Source of the DNA: Prorocentrum cordatum
Lineage: Eukaryota > Sar > Dinophyceae > Prorocentrales > Prorocentraceae
DNA length: 64,000 bases
Direction of reading: 5' to 3'
Assembly (NCBI GenBank): GCA_963575745.1
Contig: CAUYUJ010019337.1
Location: 398,794-462,793 of the forward strand
Below the pieces are notes generated by a model, which made no database searches, was not told the DNA's origin, and saw nothing but the letters and a program-made list of their open reading frames with translations. The position numbers and the translations under genes are program-made. Shown piece by piece: positions 52,431-63,712 of this stretch (position 1 is the stretch's first letter; every line of letters begins with the position of its first letter).

Positions 52431-53369
52431 TCAGCGCCTGGGGCGCTTCCCGGTCCAGTTGTCGGTGTACCCAGCTTGGCCGTCTCCGCGCCCCTCGCCT
52501 TTGGCCACCTCCCGCTTCCGCTGGAACTCCTGATACAGGGTGTTTTCGCGTTCCCAGTCGACGTAGACGCCCGCGTTCCGGGACCAGGTGCCCACGTCGT
52601 AGCGGCCGTTGGCCATTCCCTCCAGGAAGCGGTCGATCATGTCGGGCTTCCGGCAGGACGGGTCGAACTTGACTTGGCCCCTGGTCTTGCCCCTTTCCTG
52701 GCCCATATGCCTGCACCAAGAGTGCCAGGCTGCGGCGAAGTGGCAGCCTCCCTCGGCCTTCAGCCTCTTCAGGTGGGCGGCCGCCGTCTCGTCTGGACGT
52801 CTCGGCCAGTTGACGCGGCGGTCTTCCCAGGGGCGGTTTTGATCAGGGCGGCAGCGCTGATCCTTGTGTTCAGGGTTGCGGCGATCGTAGTGTCGCTGCC
52901 AGGAGCCCCACCCTCCGCTCCTGTCACGATCGCGGTCCCGGTCGCGGTCGCGCCTGGCTCGGTCCCTGTCACTGGCGCCTCTGGACGGGCACCGCGCCGT
53001 GCCGTCGCATCGGCCCCACGGACCCGGGTCACTCCCCCTGCCGCGCGCGCGACCGTGCTCGCGCGGAGGATGGGGGTCAGGTGCGGCGCGCCCGGCTCCT
53101 GTGGCCGCAGTCCGGAGCCGTGCGTGCAGGGCGCGGTCGTCGGCGCCGGCCACCGCGGGCTCGCTCTGTCCCGTGGATTCGTGGGCCTGGCGGGCCTGGT
53201 GCGGCGCGTCGGCGTCGCATTCAGGGCTGCTGCGTCGGACCTCCCGGGGGCTCGTCCCGACGTGGACCTGCCGATGTGCTCCAGGGTCTGGGGAAGGTGA
53301 GACCGCGTGGACTGTGCCTGCGGCCTCCGCCAGCCTCTGAGCCTGTTCCTCCTCCTGGTGTGCCCGCAC
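52431..53369 (-). CDS. Uncharacterised Arg-rich protein exon (312 aa frame)
   Basis: The N-terminal half (53369-52850) is low complexity, with many Arg, Asp, Pro and a run of Arg-Asp dipeptides. The C-terminal half is convincingly coding: RPDETAAAHLKRLKAEGGCH, WHSWCRHMGQERGKTRGQVK, CRKPDMIDRFLEGMANGRYD, WSRNAGVYVDWERENTLYQE. It ends at 52431. Arg-Asp dipeptides occur in RNA-binding and splicing proteins, but no RRM or zinc finger is visible. No family recognised. Confidence 0.5.
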   Translation of the reverse strand: MRAHQEEEQAQRLAEAAGTVHAVSPSPDPGAHRQVHVGTSPREVRRSSPECDADAPHQARQAHESTGQSEPAVAGADDRALHARLRTAATGAGRAAPDPHPPREHGRARGRGSDPGPWGRCDGTARCPSRGASDRDRARRDRDRDRDRDRSGGWGSWQRHYDRRNPEHKDQRCRPDQNRPWEDRRVNWPRRPDETAAAHLKRLKAEGGCHFAAAWHSWCRHMGQERGKTRGQVKFDPSCRKPDMIDRFLEGMANGRYDVGTWSRNAGVYVDWERENTLYQEFQRKREVAKGEGRGDGQAGYTDNWTGKRPRR

Positions 53370-53454
53370 GGCGGCGGCTCGCGCGTGGGGCCGCGTGCGA
53401 CCGTCCGTGGCGCGCGGGACTGGGGCCTGGACTTGGGCTGTAGGAGGGGGGGGG

Positions 53455-54130
53455 AGGTCCTCAGGACCGCCTAGGGGATCCTCAAGAACCCCTGGGGAGC
53501 TCTCAGGAGCCCCTGAAGATTCCGCAAAGGAAAAACTCGGGAATCCTCCACAACCCCCCCAGGAGTCCTCAGGATACCCTTAAGGGATCCTTTGGAATCC
53601 CCAGGGGATCCTCCGGAATCATGAGGAATCATGAGGAATCCTGGGTATCTTGAAGAATGCTACGGAATCCGGAGGAATCCTGAGGGGCACCCTGAAGGGA
53701 TCCTGAGGAATCATGAGGGATCCTAAGGAGTCCGTAGGCGTCCTGAGGAGACATGGTGGATCCTGAGGAATCCTGAAATGTCCTGGGAAGCTTTGGGGAT
53801 CCTGAAGAGTTCGAAGATATCCGGAAGAATCCTGTGGAGCCCAGCGGAATCCTGAGAACCCCATGGGTATATCCTGAAGAATCACTCGGGGTCCCAAGGA
53901 TCCCTGGGGGATCCTGAGGAATCCTGGGGACTCCAGAAGGAGCCTGAGGGATCCTGGAGGATCCGAAGGAATCCTCGGGAGTCCCGCGGAATGGCTCCTG
54001 AGGAATCCCGAGGAATCCTGGGGGGTCCTAAGGAATCCTTCGGCGTCCTAGCGAGTCCAGAGGAGTCCTCAGAAATCTCAAGGGGTCCTGAAGGATTCGC
54101 GGAAATCCTGGGGAAACCTCTGGAAACGCG
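53455..54130 (+). repeat. GGAATCCTGAGG minisatellite
   Basis: Roughly 15-bp steps of GGAATCCTGAGG, GGATCCTGAGG and GGAGTCCTNAGG fill the interval, with frequent GATCC. The array decays at both ends. Confidence 0.85.
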
Positions 54131-54302
54131 CCAGGAATGCCGATCCCTTCTCCGGCCCCGTGAAGCACCTTGCGCTGCCGCCCCAATACCAACCCCTTCT
54201 CCGACCCCATAAGGCAAACCCTCGGTTACTGGAGCTTTGCTTACCCTTGCACTTGAGTTTTGAGAGAAGAAAAAGATCTCAACAACAAGCTGGGGCCGGT
54301 GT

Positions 54303-54315
54303 CAACGCCTTACCG

Positions 54316-54348
<33 letters not shown>

Positions 54349-56770
54349 CATTTAAGACTGGGGACACTCCGTTCTCACCAGTGCCAGGGTTTTCATAGGA
54401 GGCGGGCAATACCCCCACTTTGTGGGGGGGCCGGTTCAAGCTCTACCAAATTTCCAAACGACTCTTCGCCACCACCCACACCCAGCTTCCCGCCCTATGA
54501 CGTTCGGACACTTCACTTCGTGGCATGCGGACGACCGTGGCTACTATTCAGGGCCCCGCGGCCGACGACGACGGCGTGCGCGCGCGAAGAAAAAACGAAT
54601 GTGTCCCGCATGGTATTATTTGACAGGGATGATGGCCCTGGCAGGTGCGCAACCGTTGTCGCAGAAGTTCGAAAAAGTTGCTCGCAAAAGCCCGTTTGAC
54701 AGAAATGTTTAAAAAGTGTTGGGTTTCCTACGAATCCGCAAGAGCGCGCGGGATGAGATTTTGACATTTTTTTGTTGAAAAACCATTGGTTTTTTGATGT
54801 TTTTATGTTAAAATCGTTCCGAACACTAAGCTTTTGGAAGGATTTCGTCTTGCGCGCGCGAATGTCCACTTTACCTTATTTTTTGCAAGGGATTCTTGAA
54901 ATTTGATTATATTAGAACAAGAAATGTCATTTTATAGTGTTTTTTGCAAGGGAAAACGGATTACAACAAAACAACCGGATCTGGATCACATCGTTTTACC
55001 TGAGGCTTCCTCACGAAAATGATGAAAATGTAGCTGCGGCCTAGGCGGCGCAGGGGGGGCGTGCACCAGGGGGCCCAACAATAATTATTCTTTAGAATTA
55101 ATAATGTTCAACAACAACAACAACAACAACAATACATTTTACCCGAACGCTCAGTGTTCTCACCAGTGCCAGGGTTTTCATACGACACCAGGCAATACCC
55201 CCACTTCGTGGGGGGGCAGTTCAAGCTCTACCAAATATCCAAACGACTCTTCGCGACCACCCAAACCCAGCTTCCCGCCCTATGACGTTGGGACACTTCA
55301 CTTCGTGGCGTGCGGACGACCGTGGCTACTACACTGGCGTGGGTACACATGCGCGGTGCCAAAATTCTTAAGAACCCAATGGTTTTTGGAGATTTCGGCG
55401 TGCGCGCGCGAAGAAAAAACGAATGTGTCCCGCATGGTATTATTTGACAGGGATGATGGCCCTGGCAGGTGCGCAACCGTTGTCGCAGAAGTTCGAAAAA
55501 GTTGCTCGCAAAAGCCCGTTTGACAGAAATGTTTTAAAAAGTGTTGGGTTTCCTACGAATCCGCAAGAGCGCGCGGGATGAGATTTTGACACTTTTTTGT
55601 TGAAAAAAACCATTGGTTTTTTGATGTTTTTATGTTAAAATCGCTCCGAACACTAAGCTTTTGGAAGGATTTCGTCTTGCGCGCGCGAATGTCCACTTTA
55701 CCTTATTTTTTGCAAGGGATTCTTGAAATTTGATTATATTAGAACAAGAAATGTCATTTTCTATTGTTTTTTGCAAGGGAAAGCGGATACAACAAAACAA
55801 CCGGATCCTGTACACACCCTCTTTTCTGAGGCTTCCTCACGAAAATGATGAAAATGTAGCTGCGGCCTAGGCGGCGCAGGGGGGGCGCGCACCAGGGGGC
55901 CAAACAATAATTATTCTTTAGAATAAATAATGTTCAACAACAACAACAATTACCTAGCACATGCGGGACACTTCCGTTTTTTCTTCCCAAAGTTGCCAGG
56001 GTTTGTTTTTCATAGGAGGCGGGGCCAATTTACCCCCACTTGTGGGGGGGCGGTCCGGCCGGTTTTTTTTTTCAAAGCTCTACCAAATTTCCAAACGACC
56101 TCTCGCCACCACCCAACGACTCTTCGCCACCACCCACACCCAGCTTCCCGCCATATGACGTTCGGACACTTCACTTCGTGGCATGCGGACGACCGTGGCT
56201 ACTATTCAGGGCCCCGCGGCCGACGACGACGGCGTGCGCGCGCGAAGAAAAAAACGAATGTGTCCCGCATGGTATTATTTGACAGGGATGATGGCCCTGG
56301 CAGGTGCGCAACCGATGTTGCAGAAGTTCGAAAAAGTTGTTCGCAAAAGCCCGTTTGACAGAAATGTTTAAAAAGTGTTGGGTTTCCTACGAATCCGCAA
56401 GAGCGCGCGGGATGAAATGTTGACCAAAAAAAAAGGTTTGTTGATGTTTTATGTTAAAATCGCTACGAAAACTAAGGTTTTGGAAGGATTTCGTCTTGCG
56501 CGCGCGAATGTCCACTTTACTTTATTTTTTTTACAAGGGATTCTTGAAATTCGGTTATGTTAGAACAAGAAAATTTCAATTTTATATTGTTTTTTGCAGG
56601 GAACAAGCGGATTAAACCAAAACAAACCGGATCTTGAATCAATCGTTTTTACCTGAAGGCGTTTTCCTCACTGAAATGATGAAATGTGGCTGCGGGCCTA
56701 GGCCGCGGCTGAGGGCGGGGAACGGAGCGGAGGGGGACCCAACAATCATACTTCTTTAGAAAGTAATAAT
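54303..56770 (+). repeat. 0.8-kb tandem repeat, copies 1-3
   Basis: Copies of about 792, 824 and 840 bp start at (CAA)n tracts near 54318, 55110 and 55934. Each runs: (CAA)n; CACCAGTGCCAGGGTTTTCAT; a CCCCCACTTTGTGGGGG hairpin; GGTTCAAGCTCTACCAAATT; CTATGACGTTCGGACACTTC; CGACCGTGGCTACTA; GCGCGCGAAGAAAAAACGAA; TGGTATTATTTGACAGGGAT; an AT-rich stretch; GAGGCTTCCTCACGAAAATG; GGCCCAACAATAATTATTCT; then the next (CAA)n. Copy 3 is more diverged. A frame with MCPAWYYLTGMMALAGAQP and ending RKSPFDRNV is open in each copy. Confidence 0.9.
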
Positions 56771-56773
56771 ATC

Positions 56774-57005
56774 AACAACAGCAACAAACACAAACACAAA
56801 CACAAACACAACCACAACCACAACCACAACCACAACCACAACCACAACCACAACCACAACCACAACCACAACCACAACCACAACACAACCACAACCACAA
56901 CCACAACCACCACCACAACGACGACATCGACGAAGACGACGACGACGACTACGACGACGACGACGACGACAACAGGAACAGCAACAGCAACAACAACAAC
57001 CATTA
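56774..57005. repeat. (CAACCA)n and (GAC)n microsatellites
   Basis: CAAACA, then about 20 CAACCA units, then GAC/GACGAC and CAACAG. It replaces the simple (CAA)n expected at the end of copy 3. Confidence 0.95.
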
Positions 57006-57289
57006 CAAGACGGTTCACAACTACCTGCTCGCGTGCCATTCAGCACGTATGGCCTTACCAAGGGTATCCCTTTCTTACCTGCAACGTGCATGTAGGTAGG
57101 GGGAGAGAGGACAGGTAGAAGGGTCTAAGGGGGAGGGAGAAGGATGGAGCACGGGATTAACAGGAGGGGGGCTAGGAGAAGAAAACACGTGACAGAACCA
57201 GACGGGCAGACCGGGCGGGTAGACCCTGAGGGACGAGTCGGGAAGGCGGGCCCGAGCGGCCAGATCGAGCAGGCAGGCTGCTGAAGCGT

Positions 57290-57470
57290 GAGTATTGCAT
57301 GAATCGTGAAAAAGGTCTCGAACGATAGCGCGATTCCCAAGTAAATCGCCGCAAAAACCAGAGCGAGAGCACAATTCCTGAGCGTCGACGGCGCGATGTT
57401 TGAATACATTACGAGGAACTCCCACACGAGAGCGCGATTTCTCAATTCGCCGGCCAAAATTCGCCGGCCC
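57290..57470 (+). repeat. GAGAGCGCGATTCC repeat, locus 1
   Basis: AGCGCGATTCCCAAGTAAAT, AGAGCACAATTCCTGAGCG and GAGAGCGCGATTTCTCAATT units of 40-65 bp. The same family is at 59460-59760 and 60200-60350. Confidence 0.7.
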
Positions 57471-57539
57471 AACGGGCCAGGGCGTGCTAAGATCTCCGGT
57501 ACCTGGTTAACAGGGTCAGAGATGCCGGAGTTCTGTTTC

Positions 57540-58130
57540 GGAGTCCAAGAGGGCTCCAGATCGGTCCAAGAGGGCCCCGAGAAGCTTTCTAGACGGTCCA
57601 AGATAGGCCCGAGACGGCCAAAGATCGCCCGAAGACGCCCCAGATGGCCCCAAGACAGCCCAAGAGGCCTCCAAGACGCTCCAAGGGCCTTCCAAGAGGC
57701 CTCCGAAGAGGGCCCCAAGTTGCCAAAATCGTTGATTTTCATTGGTTTTTTCGATGTTGTTTTGCGTTCTGGCCTTTTCGCTTCCGGACGCTCCACACCA
57801 GGACCGCATGTTTGAACCTCCCAACGGGGAGACCTGAATTGAGGACCCCCCTCCTTTTGAGCTGCGGGGGCCAAGGCGGCCCCAAGAGAGCTCTGAGACC
57901 CGCCCGAAAGGACCAAAGAGGGCCCCAAGATGGCCCCAAAAGAGCCCCAAGAGGGCCCGAAAAGGGCCCCGAGAGGACCCCCAGAGAGCCCCAAGGTGGC
58001 TCCAAGAGACCCCCGAGAACCTCTCACAACAACACCTCCATCGCCTGGCGAATTGTTTCCACGAGGGCTTCAGGAGACCCCGAGATTGTCTCCAAGATGG
58101 CTCAAGATTGCTCAAGGTGTGTCAAAATAG
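57540..58130 (-). repeat. 21-bp minisatellite, reverse orientation
   Basis: CCCCAAGAGGGCC, CCCGAGACGGCC and CCAAGATGGCCC steps; fourth occurrence of this minisatellite family. It is interrupted by unique text at 57720-57850. Confidence 0.75.
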
Positions 58131-58254
58131 CTTCCCGTATGATCGTTTGAATTCGCCTGGGCATCGGATTTGGATGGGTTGGTGGGGATATGTTTTTTGG
58201 TACGCGGGCGCGCGAAGACAGTGGTCACCGGACAGGGGGATCAACAAGAAATAT

Positions 58255-58430
58255 TAGCTACACATTGGAATGCAACAACAACAACAATCAGTTTAAGATT
58301 GTTCGTTTTTATCTGCTCGAGTGTCCGTCAACGCGTAGTTCCCGAACCCTCGATATCCCCCCTCTTCGTCTTCGATCGTACCCCTTTTGGGGGTATACCT
58401 TTCTTCCATGCAAGCCGGGCCCCAGCAAGC
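58255..58430 (+). repeat. Dispersed (CAA)n-associated repeat
   Basis: GGGGGATCAACAAGAA, (CAA)n, TTTAAGATTGTTCGTTTTTA, TCTGCTCGAGTGTCCG, GATATCCCCCCTCTTCGTCT, GGGGGTATACCTTTCTT. Related text occurs at 57000-57090, 59850-60075 and 60480-60560. Confidence 0.7.
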
Positions 58431-58599
58431 GGCGGGGCGGCCGCGGACCGTCGGCCTGGCCAGCGGCAGCGCCAATCGGCGGCAACCCGACCCCAAGAGG
58501 GACGGACAGGGGACCGACCACGACGACGACGACAACGTCGACGACGACGACGACGACGAGCGAAAGCGAGAGCGAGAGAGAGAACGACAGCAGGGCCAC

Positions 58600-59465
58600 G
58601 AAGGGCACGAAGTAGGCCACGAAGGGCGACAGCGGGGACACGAAGGGAATGTGTATGGGGCCACGAAGAGCGCGTATGGGGCCAGGGTCACTGAGGGTAG
58701 CAACTGGGCCACGTAGTACAGCGAGGGGGCCACAAAGGGCGACAGCGGGACCACGGAGGCCATGCACATGGGGCCACGACGGGCGCGAACGAGCGGGGGC
58801 CACGAAGGGCATACGCATACTGCGCCGCGGAGGGCAAGGACGGGGACACGAAGGGCTGCAACGGGGCCACGAAGGGCAGCGAAAGGGCCACGAAGGGCGA
58901 CAGCGGGGCCACGAAGGGCATGCATATGGGAGCACGAAGAGCGCGAACGAGCGGGGGCCACGAAGGGCATACATATATAGGGCCACGAAGGGCTGCGAGG
59001 GGGCCACGAAGGGCTGCAATGGAGCCACGAAGGGCAGCGAGGGGGCCACGAAAGGCTGCAACGGGGCCACGAAGGGCAGCGAAGGTAACACGAAGGGCTG
59101 CAACGGGGCCACGAAGGGCAGCGAGGGGGCCACGAAAGGCTGCAACGGGGCCACGAAACAAAGCGAGGGGGCCACGAAGGGGCCAACGGGGCCACGAAGG
59201 GCAGCGAGGGGGCCACGAAGGGCTGCAACGGGGCCACGAAGGGCAGCGACGGGGCCACGAAAGGCTGCAACGGGGCCACGAAACAAAGCGAGGGGGTCCT
59301 GAAGGGCTGCAACGGGGCCATGGAGGGCAGCGAGGGGGCCACGAAGGGCTGAAACGGGGCCACGAAGGGCAGCAAGGGGGCCACGAAGGGCTGCAACAGG
59401 TCCACGAAGGGCAGCGAGGAGGCCACGAAGGGCTGCAATGGGGCCACGAAGCGCAGCAAGATCCC
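58600..59465 (+). repeat. 21-bp minisatellite GCCACGAAGGGCAGCGAGGGG
   Basis: About 40 units alternate between AGGGCAGCGAGGGG and AGGGCTGCAACGGG endings, so a 42-bp higher-order period is visible. The left end (58600-58980) is mixed with GCCACGAAGAGCGCGAACGAG variants. Because 21 is a multiple of three, frames of 180-430 codons are open in several frames on both strands; these are not genes. Confidence 0.95.
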
Positions 59466-59760
59466 GATTCCTAAATAATCTGTGAGGGAGTCCTAAGCGT
59501 GAGCGCGACTCCTGGGTGCCCGAGTGTCGGGAGCGCGGCGCTTGAATAAATTGCGGGAAATTCAACCGCGAGGGCGCTATTCTTGAGAAAATTGCAAGCA
59601 AATCTCGAGCGAGAGCGCGACTCCAGAGTGCCGAGATAGCAGTTCCTTAATAAATTGTAAGAAGTCCCAAGCGATAGCGCGATTCCTGAATAAAATGCGC
59701 GGAAGCCTCGGGCGGGAGCGATTGTCCTAGCTAAATCGTAAGGAAAATTCAGGCGGGAGC
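59460..59760 (+). repeat. GAGAGCGCGATTCC repeat, locus 2
   Basis: Five to six units of the form TAAATTGNAAGGAAGTCC then AAGCGAGAGCGCGATTCCTG, about 45-65 bp each. Confidence 0.8.
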
Positions 59761-59849
59761 CGTTGTTGTTGTAACCCGGGGGCCAACAACGCAGTTTGAG
59801 GAGGATGACTTTCCATGACAAAAATTGGAAAGCACAATGTGCACCGGAG

Positions 59850-59885
59850 GGGGGATCAATATTTATTCGTCAGTAATGAGAATTC

Positions 59886-59919
<34 letters not shown>

Positions 59920-60350
59920 GCAGCAACGATCCAATTGAGACTGTTCGCTCTTATCTGCTCGCGTGTCAAACAACATACCTATGAAGAGTGTACATTTCAG
60001 ATATTCGATACCCGCCCTCTTCGTCTGCGACTGTACCCCCAGGGGGGTAGATCTTCCTTACCTGACACGCGTAGCTGTCGCATCCCCTAAAACAGAGGAA
60101 GGGAAGGAAGAGAAAAACGACGGACGGGCGGACCCTTACGGGCGGGTCGGGCGGGTGGACCCAAACGGCCGGGTCGAACGGGCGAGTCGCAGAAGAAAGT
60201 ACATCGTGCGGAAGTCCAGAACGAGAGTGTGATTCCTGAGTGTCAGGGGCGCGGCAGTTCAATCGATCGAGAGGAAGGCCCACACGAGAGCGCGATGCCC
60301 AGATAAATTGTGAGGAAGTCCCGCACGAGCGCACGATTCTGCAGTATCAA
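59850..60350 (+). repeat. (CAA)n-associated repeat followed by GAGAGCGCGATTCC units
   Basis: The (CAA)n tract at 59887-59920 and the CTGTTCGCTCTTATCTGCTC text match 58.3 kb. From 60200 to 60350 three GAGAGCGCGATGCC-type units follow, repeating the order seen around 57.0-57.5 kb. Confidence 0.7.
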
Positions 60351-60739
60351 ACGGGAGCCGCTGCTGACGTAGGTAGCTCGGGGGTCAGAAACCCAAACTG
60401 AGCTGCAAGACTTGTCCTGGTAAAAAGACAGGGTACGTGCCGTGGGGGGGGGGCACTTCAGTTGAAAAACACAATGGGTACCAGAGGGGGGATCAACAAT
60501 AATTCCTGTAGAAGTGGAAATTCAGCACACTCACAACAACAGGGGCGCGCTTTGCAAACCACATCGTCATCCCTGACCCTTTTCCCCCAACAGGACGAAT
60601 ACCTTGCAGGGTCCCCAAAAGTCTCGACAAGCCTCAAGGATCCAATGGCCGCCAGATGCCTCAGCGGGGTTCCGAAGGCCTCAAGAATGACAGCCGCGCA
60701 AATGAGGTCGAATTATGGTCGGCGGATTGTGCCGCATCG

Positions 60740-60860
60740 CCAATACATGGCCGATGCATCGGCGATGCATCCGCGACGTCGGCGATGCATCCGCGACGCC
60801 AGTGCGAAGAAAATGCGGTTCCACATCGAGCAACATGGCCGATGCATCTGCGATGCGGCG
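60740..60860 (+). repeat. GCGATGCATCCGCGACG short tandem repeat
   Basis: GATGCATCNGCGATGCATCC occurs about five times in 120 bases, with the palindrome GATGCATC in each. Confidence 0.8.
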
Positions 60861-61559
60861 CTTTTCCTTCGACCCCATCTGGAGCAGCACACAAGCCTGC
60901 AGGAGCGTCGTGGGGCTCCCAGGGAGCCTCCGAAACCTCTGGGGCCTCGGGCCTCGGGATGTGGGGGGCGTGCCCGAGCTCCGCACGTCGCCAAGCGGAA
61001 GGGGGGCCGGAGAGGAGAGAGACAGGAGGCACGTTGGGCACCCAAGAAGGAGACAGAAAAAGAGGGGAAAGAAGGCTTGAGGAGAGGACGGGGCTGAGGA
61101 GGAGGGGGGAGGGGATGGAAAGCCCAGAGCAACACGACAGAGGAGTAGGCCAGGCTGCCACATCCCACCCTGGCGGGGACGTGGCCGAATGGTAGCGGGA
61201 TGGCGAAGTTGCGGTGGGATAACAGAGCGGCTGAACAGAGGAGAATTAGGCCAGCAAGCGAAAAGGAAACAACTGAGAATCGGCACAACTAATTCTACCT
61301 GGTAGGGGTGATGCGGAAGAGGACGGCAAGGGTGAGGTATTGATGCGTTCGGCAGTCGAGATAGCAACTGGCCATGTTCTGCCACTCCCTCATTCGAGAC
61401 GAACCTATTATAATAGGCCATGGACTGAACGGCATGGATTGACAATGTTGCCCGCGAGTTAGGCGCGACTCTCCTGTTTCCTCTACAGCATCATGATCGT
61501 CCCTCCCTCTCATCCCCCTCTTTTCTCTCCTCCTCCCCCTCCACATTACCCTCACCCCC

Positions 61560-61795
61560 TGCAAGTGCGCCTCCTTCCCATCTCTCCAACTCCCTCCACC
61601 CCTCTTCAAACATCTCATCATCGTCTAACCACCAGAAGCGTCTATGGGGCACTCTGGGCATTTCGCCTGAGACACCCTCGTAAAAGATATCATGTCTTAC
61701 ATCCGCCATTTCACGGGCGAGCTCTAGGAAAGCCAAAGCGACTAGAAAAAAGAGCCCCCCAAGGGCCACGAGGGGCTTCGCCTGCTGCTGCCTCT
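61560..61795 (-). CDS. Exon-like fragment with one membrane helix
   Basis: The minus frame reads KPLVALGGLFFLVALAFLEL (a clear hydrophobic helix), then AREMADVRHDIFYEGVSGEM, PHRRFWWLDDDEMFEEGWRE and a Gly/Glu-rich tail. The opposite strand has stops. A CAG|GCG acceptor just before it is possible. It would be a short membrane protein or one exon of one. No family recognised. Confidence 0.4.
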
Positions 61796-61989
61796 TGGCG
61801 GCGGCGCCGCCCGCGTGGACGAGGTGGGCGTGCGGGTGCTGGATCGGCGGTGCTGGCGACGGCGATGGAGCTAGACGCGGAGAGCGCCGGTGGCGCTCGA
61901 CGGCCCCTCCGACGGCGACCTGGACGACGAGTAAGCCGACCAGCTGGCCCCGCGGACGGGCCTCCCGAGCCGCCCTGCCCTCTCGGGCC

Positions 61990-62330
61990 TGCGGGATGTT
62001 GACCGCGTTCGTGTTCGTGACGGTCGCCACGGGTCGTTGTACGGCGACCCCGAGGTTGAGAACGGCCGCGTGTGCGTCTTGATTGGGGCTGGTAGCCGCG
62101 CGACGGTGTGGCCGATCCTCGTCGACGACGTGGTATCATTCGGGGAGCTGGCGCTGACTGGGGCGGCGGTCGCGGCGGCGCTGGGCTCCAGAGTTCGCGG
62201 TCGGCACCGTTAAGCCCGTCCTCGTTCTCGGCACAGTCGGGGACCTGGCACTTCAGCTGGTGGCCAGGTCCCCGCGGTCGCGGCCGCCCGTCGGCCGCGT
62301 AGTCTTCCAGGACTATTCCCTTCGGGGCTG
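61990..62330 (+). CDS. Exon-like fragments, unidentified
   Basis: One plus frame reads SLYGDPEVENGRVCVLIGAG, SRATVWPILVDDVVSFGELA, LTGAAVAAALG and stops at 62214. From 62218 another reads PVLVLGTVGDLALQLVARSP then GRVVFQDYS. Both have balanced, beta-rich composition unlike the surrounding repeats. They face the minus-strand fragment at 61.6 kb. No start or splice sites could be fixed. Confidence 0.3.
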
Positions 62331-62339
62331 TCCTTACCT

Positions 62340-62430
62340 CCTCCTCCTCCTCCTCCTCCTCCTCCTCCTGCTCCTCCTCCCTCATCCGTCCTACTCCTCC
62401 TCATTATCCTCATCCTCCCCTCCCCTCCCG
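62340..62430. repeat. CCTCCT pyrimidine tract
   Basis: About 13 CTC triplets and further C/T-rich sequence. Confidence 0.9.
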
Positions 62431-62559
62431 GCCCCAGCGTCAAAAGACCCACGACGCGGAGGCTATGCCAGTGCTCGGCTGGCTGGGGCCAGCACCCTGT
62501 ATCTCTCCAGCGGTTTGTTGGGCACCATGAGAGACGCCTCGGGCTGGCATTCCTCCTTC

Positions 62560-62935
62560 TCCTCCTCATCATCATCATCATCAGCCGCATTATCATCAGC
62601 ATCATCAGCATCATCATCCTCATCATCAGCAGCATCATCCGCCCCATCATCATCAGCATCAGCAGCATCACCACCACCACCATCACAACCATTAACAAGC
62701 ATGAGTTCAGATAGTATCAGAACCGGTACTAACAGCAACCACAACAACAATATGAACAACAACAGCAGCAACAACAACGACAACAACAAACACAACCACA
62801 ACCACAACCACAACAACAACAAAAGCAGTAAGAACAAACGTAATAACAACCCCAACAACAACAACCACAACAACAGCAGCAGCAACAATAACCACAACGA
62901 CAACCACGACAGCAACAACAACAACAACAACAATC
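62560..62935. repeat. (ATC)n then (AAC)n triplet tracts
   Basis: ATC/CATCAG to about 62695, then AAC/CAACCA with many single-base interruptions up to copy 4 of the 0.8-kb repeat. Confidence 0.9.
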
Positions 62936-63712
62936 ACTTTACCCGAACGCTCAGTGTTCTCACCAGTGCCAGGGTTTTCATGCGACGCCAGCCAATACCC
63001 CCACTTTGTGGGGGGGCAGTGCAAGCTCTACCAAATATCCACACGACTCTTCGCCACCACCCACACCCAGCTTCCCGCCCTATGACGTTCGGACACTTCA
63101 CTTCGTGGCCTGCGGACGACCGTGGCTACTACACTGGCGTGGAGTACACACCCACAGAAGTTGTTAAGCCTACGTTCGTACACCCACAGAAGTTGTTAAG
63201 CCTTGTTAACCCACAGAAGTTGTTAAGCCTTCCACAGAACATCTGTTGCATATGATGCGCGGTGCTAAAATTCTTAAGAAGCCCAATGGTTTTTGGAGAT
63301 TTCGGCGTGCGCGCGCGAAGAAAAAAACGAATGTGTCCCGCATGGTATTATTTGACAGGGATGATGGCCCTGGCAGGTGCGCAACCGTGGTTGGAGAAGT
63401 TCGAAGCACGTGAAAAAGTTGCTCGCAAAAGCCCGTTTGACAGAAATGTTTAAAAAGTGTTGGGTTTCCTACAAATCCGCAAGAGCGCGCGGGATGAAAT
63501 TTTGACATTTTTTTTAATGTTTTTGTTTTTTGCAAGGGAAAGCGGGGGGGAACAAACAACCGGGAAAACGGATCTGATGACATCGAATTACCTGAGGCTT
63601 CCTCACGAAAATGATGAAAACGCGGCTGCGGCCTAGGCGCGGCGGGGGGGGCGCGCACCAGGGGGCCCAACAATAATTATTCTTAGAATTAATAATGTTC
63701 AACAACAACAAC
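62936..63712 (+). repeat. 0.8-kb repeat, copy 4
   Basis: Same order as copies 1-3. It carries an insertion at 63148-63235 made of three CCCACAGAAGTTGTTAAGCC units, and a 9-base in-frame insertion near 63407 that leaves the conserved short frame open. The AT-rich part near 63510 is shortened. Confidence 0.9.

Noticed and set aside
54430-54460. GGTTCAAGCTCTACC in the 0.8-kb repeat as a Pol III B box
   Set aside because: Imperfect against the B-box consensus and no convincing A box at the right distance. A SINE origin cannot be supported.
58293-59601. Minus-strand frames of 388 and 430 codons
   Set aside because: They arise from a 21-bp minisatellite, open on both strands, with no unique domain.
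61181-61260. ACGTGGCCGAATGGTAGC resembles the 5' part of a serine/leucine tRNA
   Set aside because: No anticodon stem, no T-loop (GGTTCGAAT-type) and no pairing 3' acceptor end follow within 100 bases.
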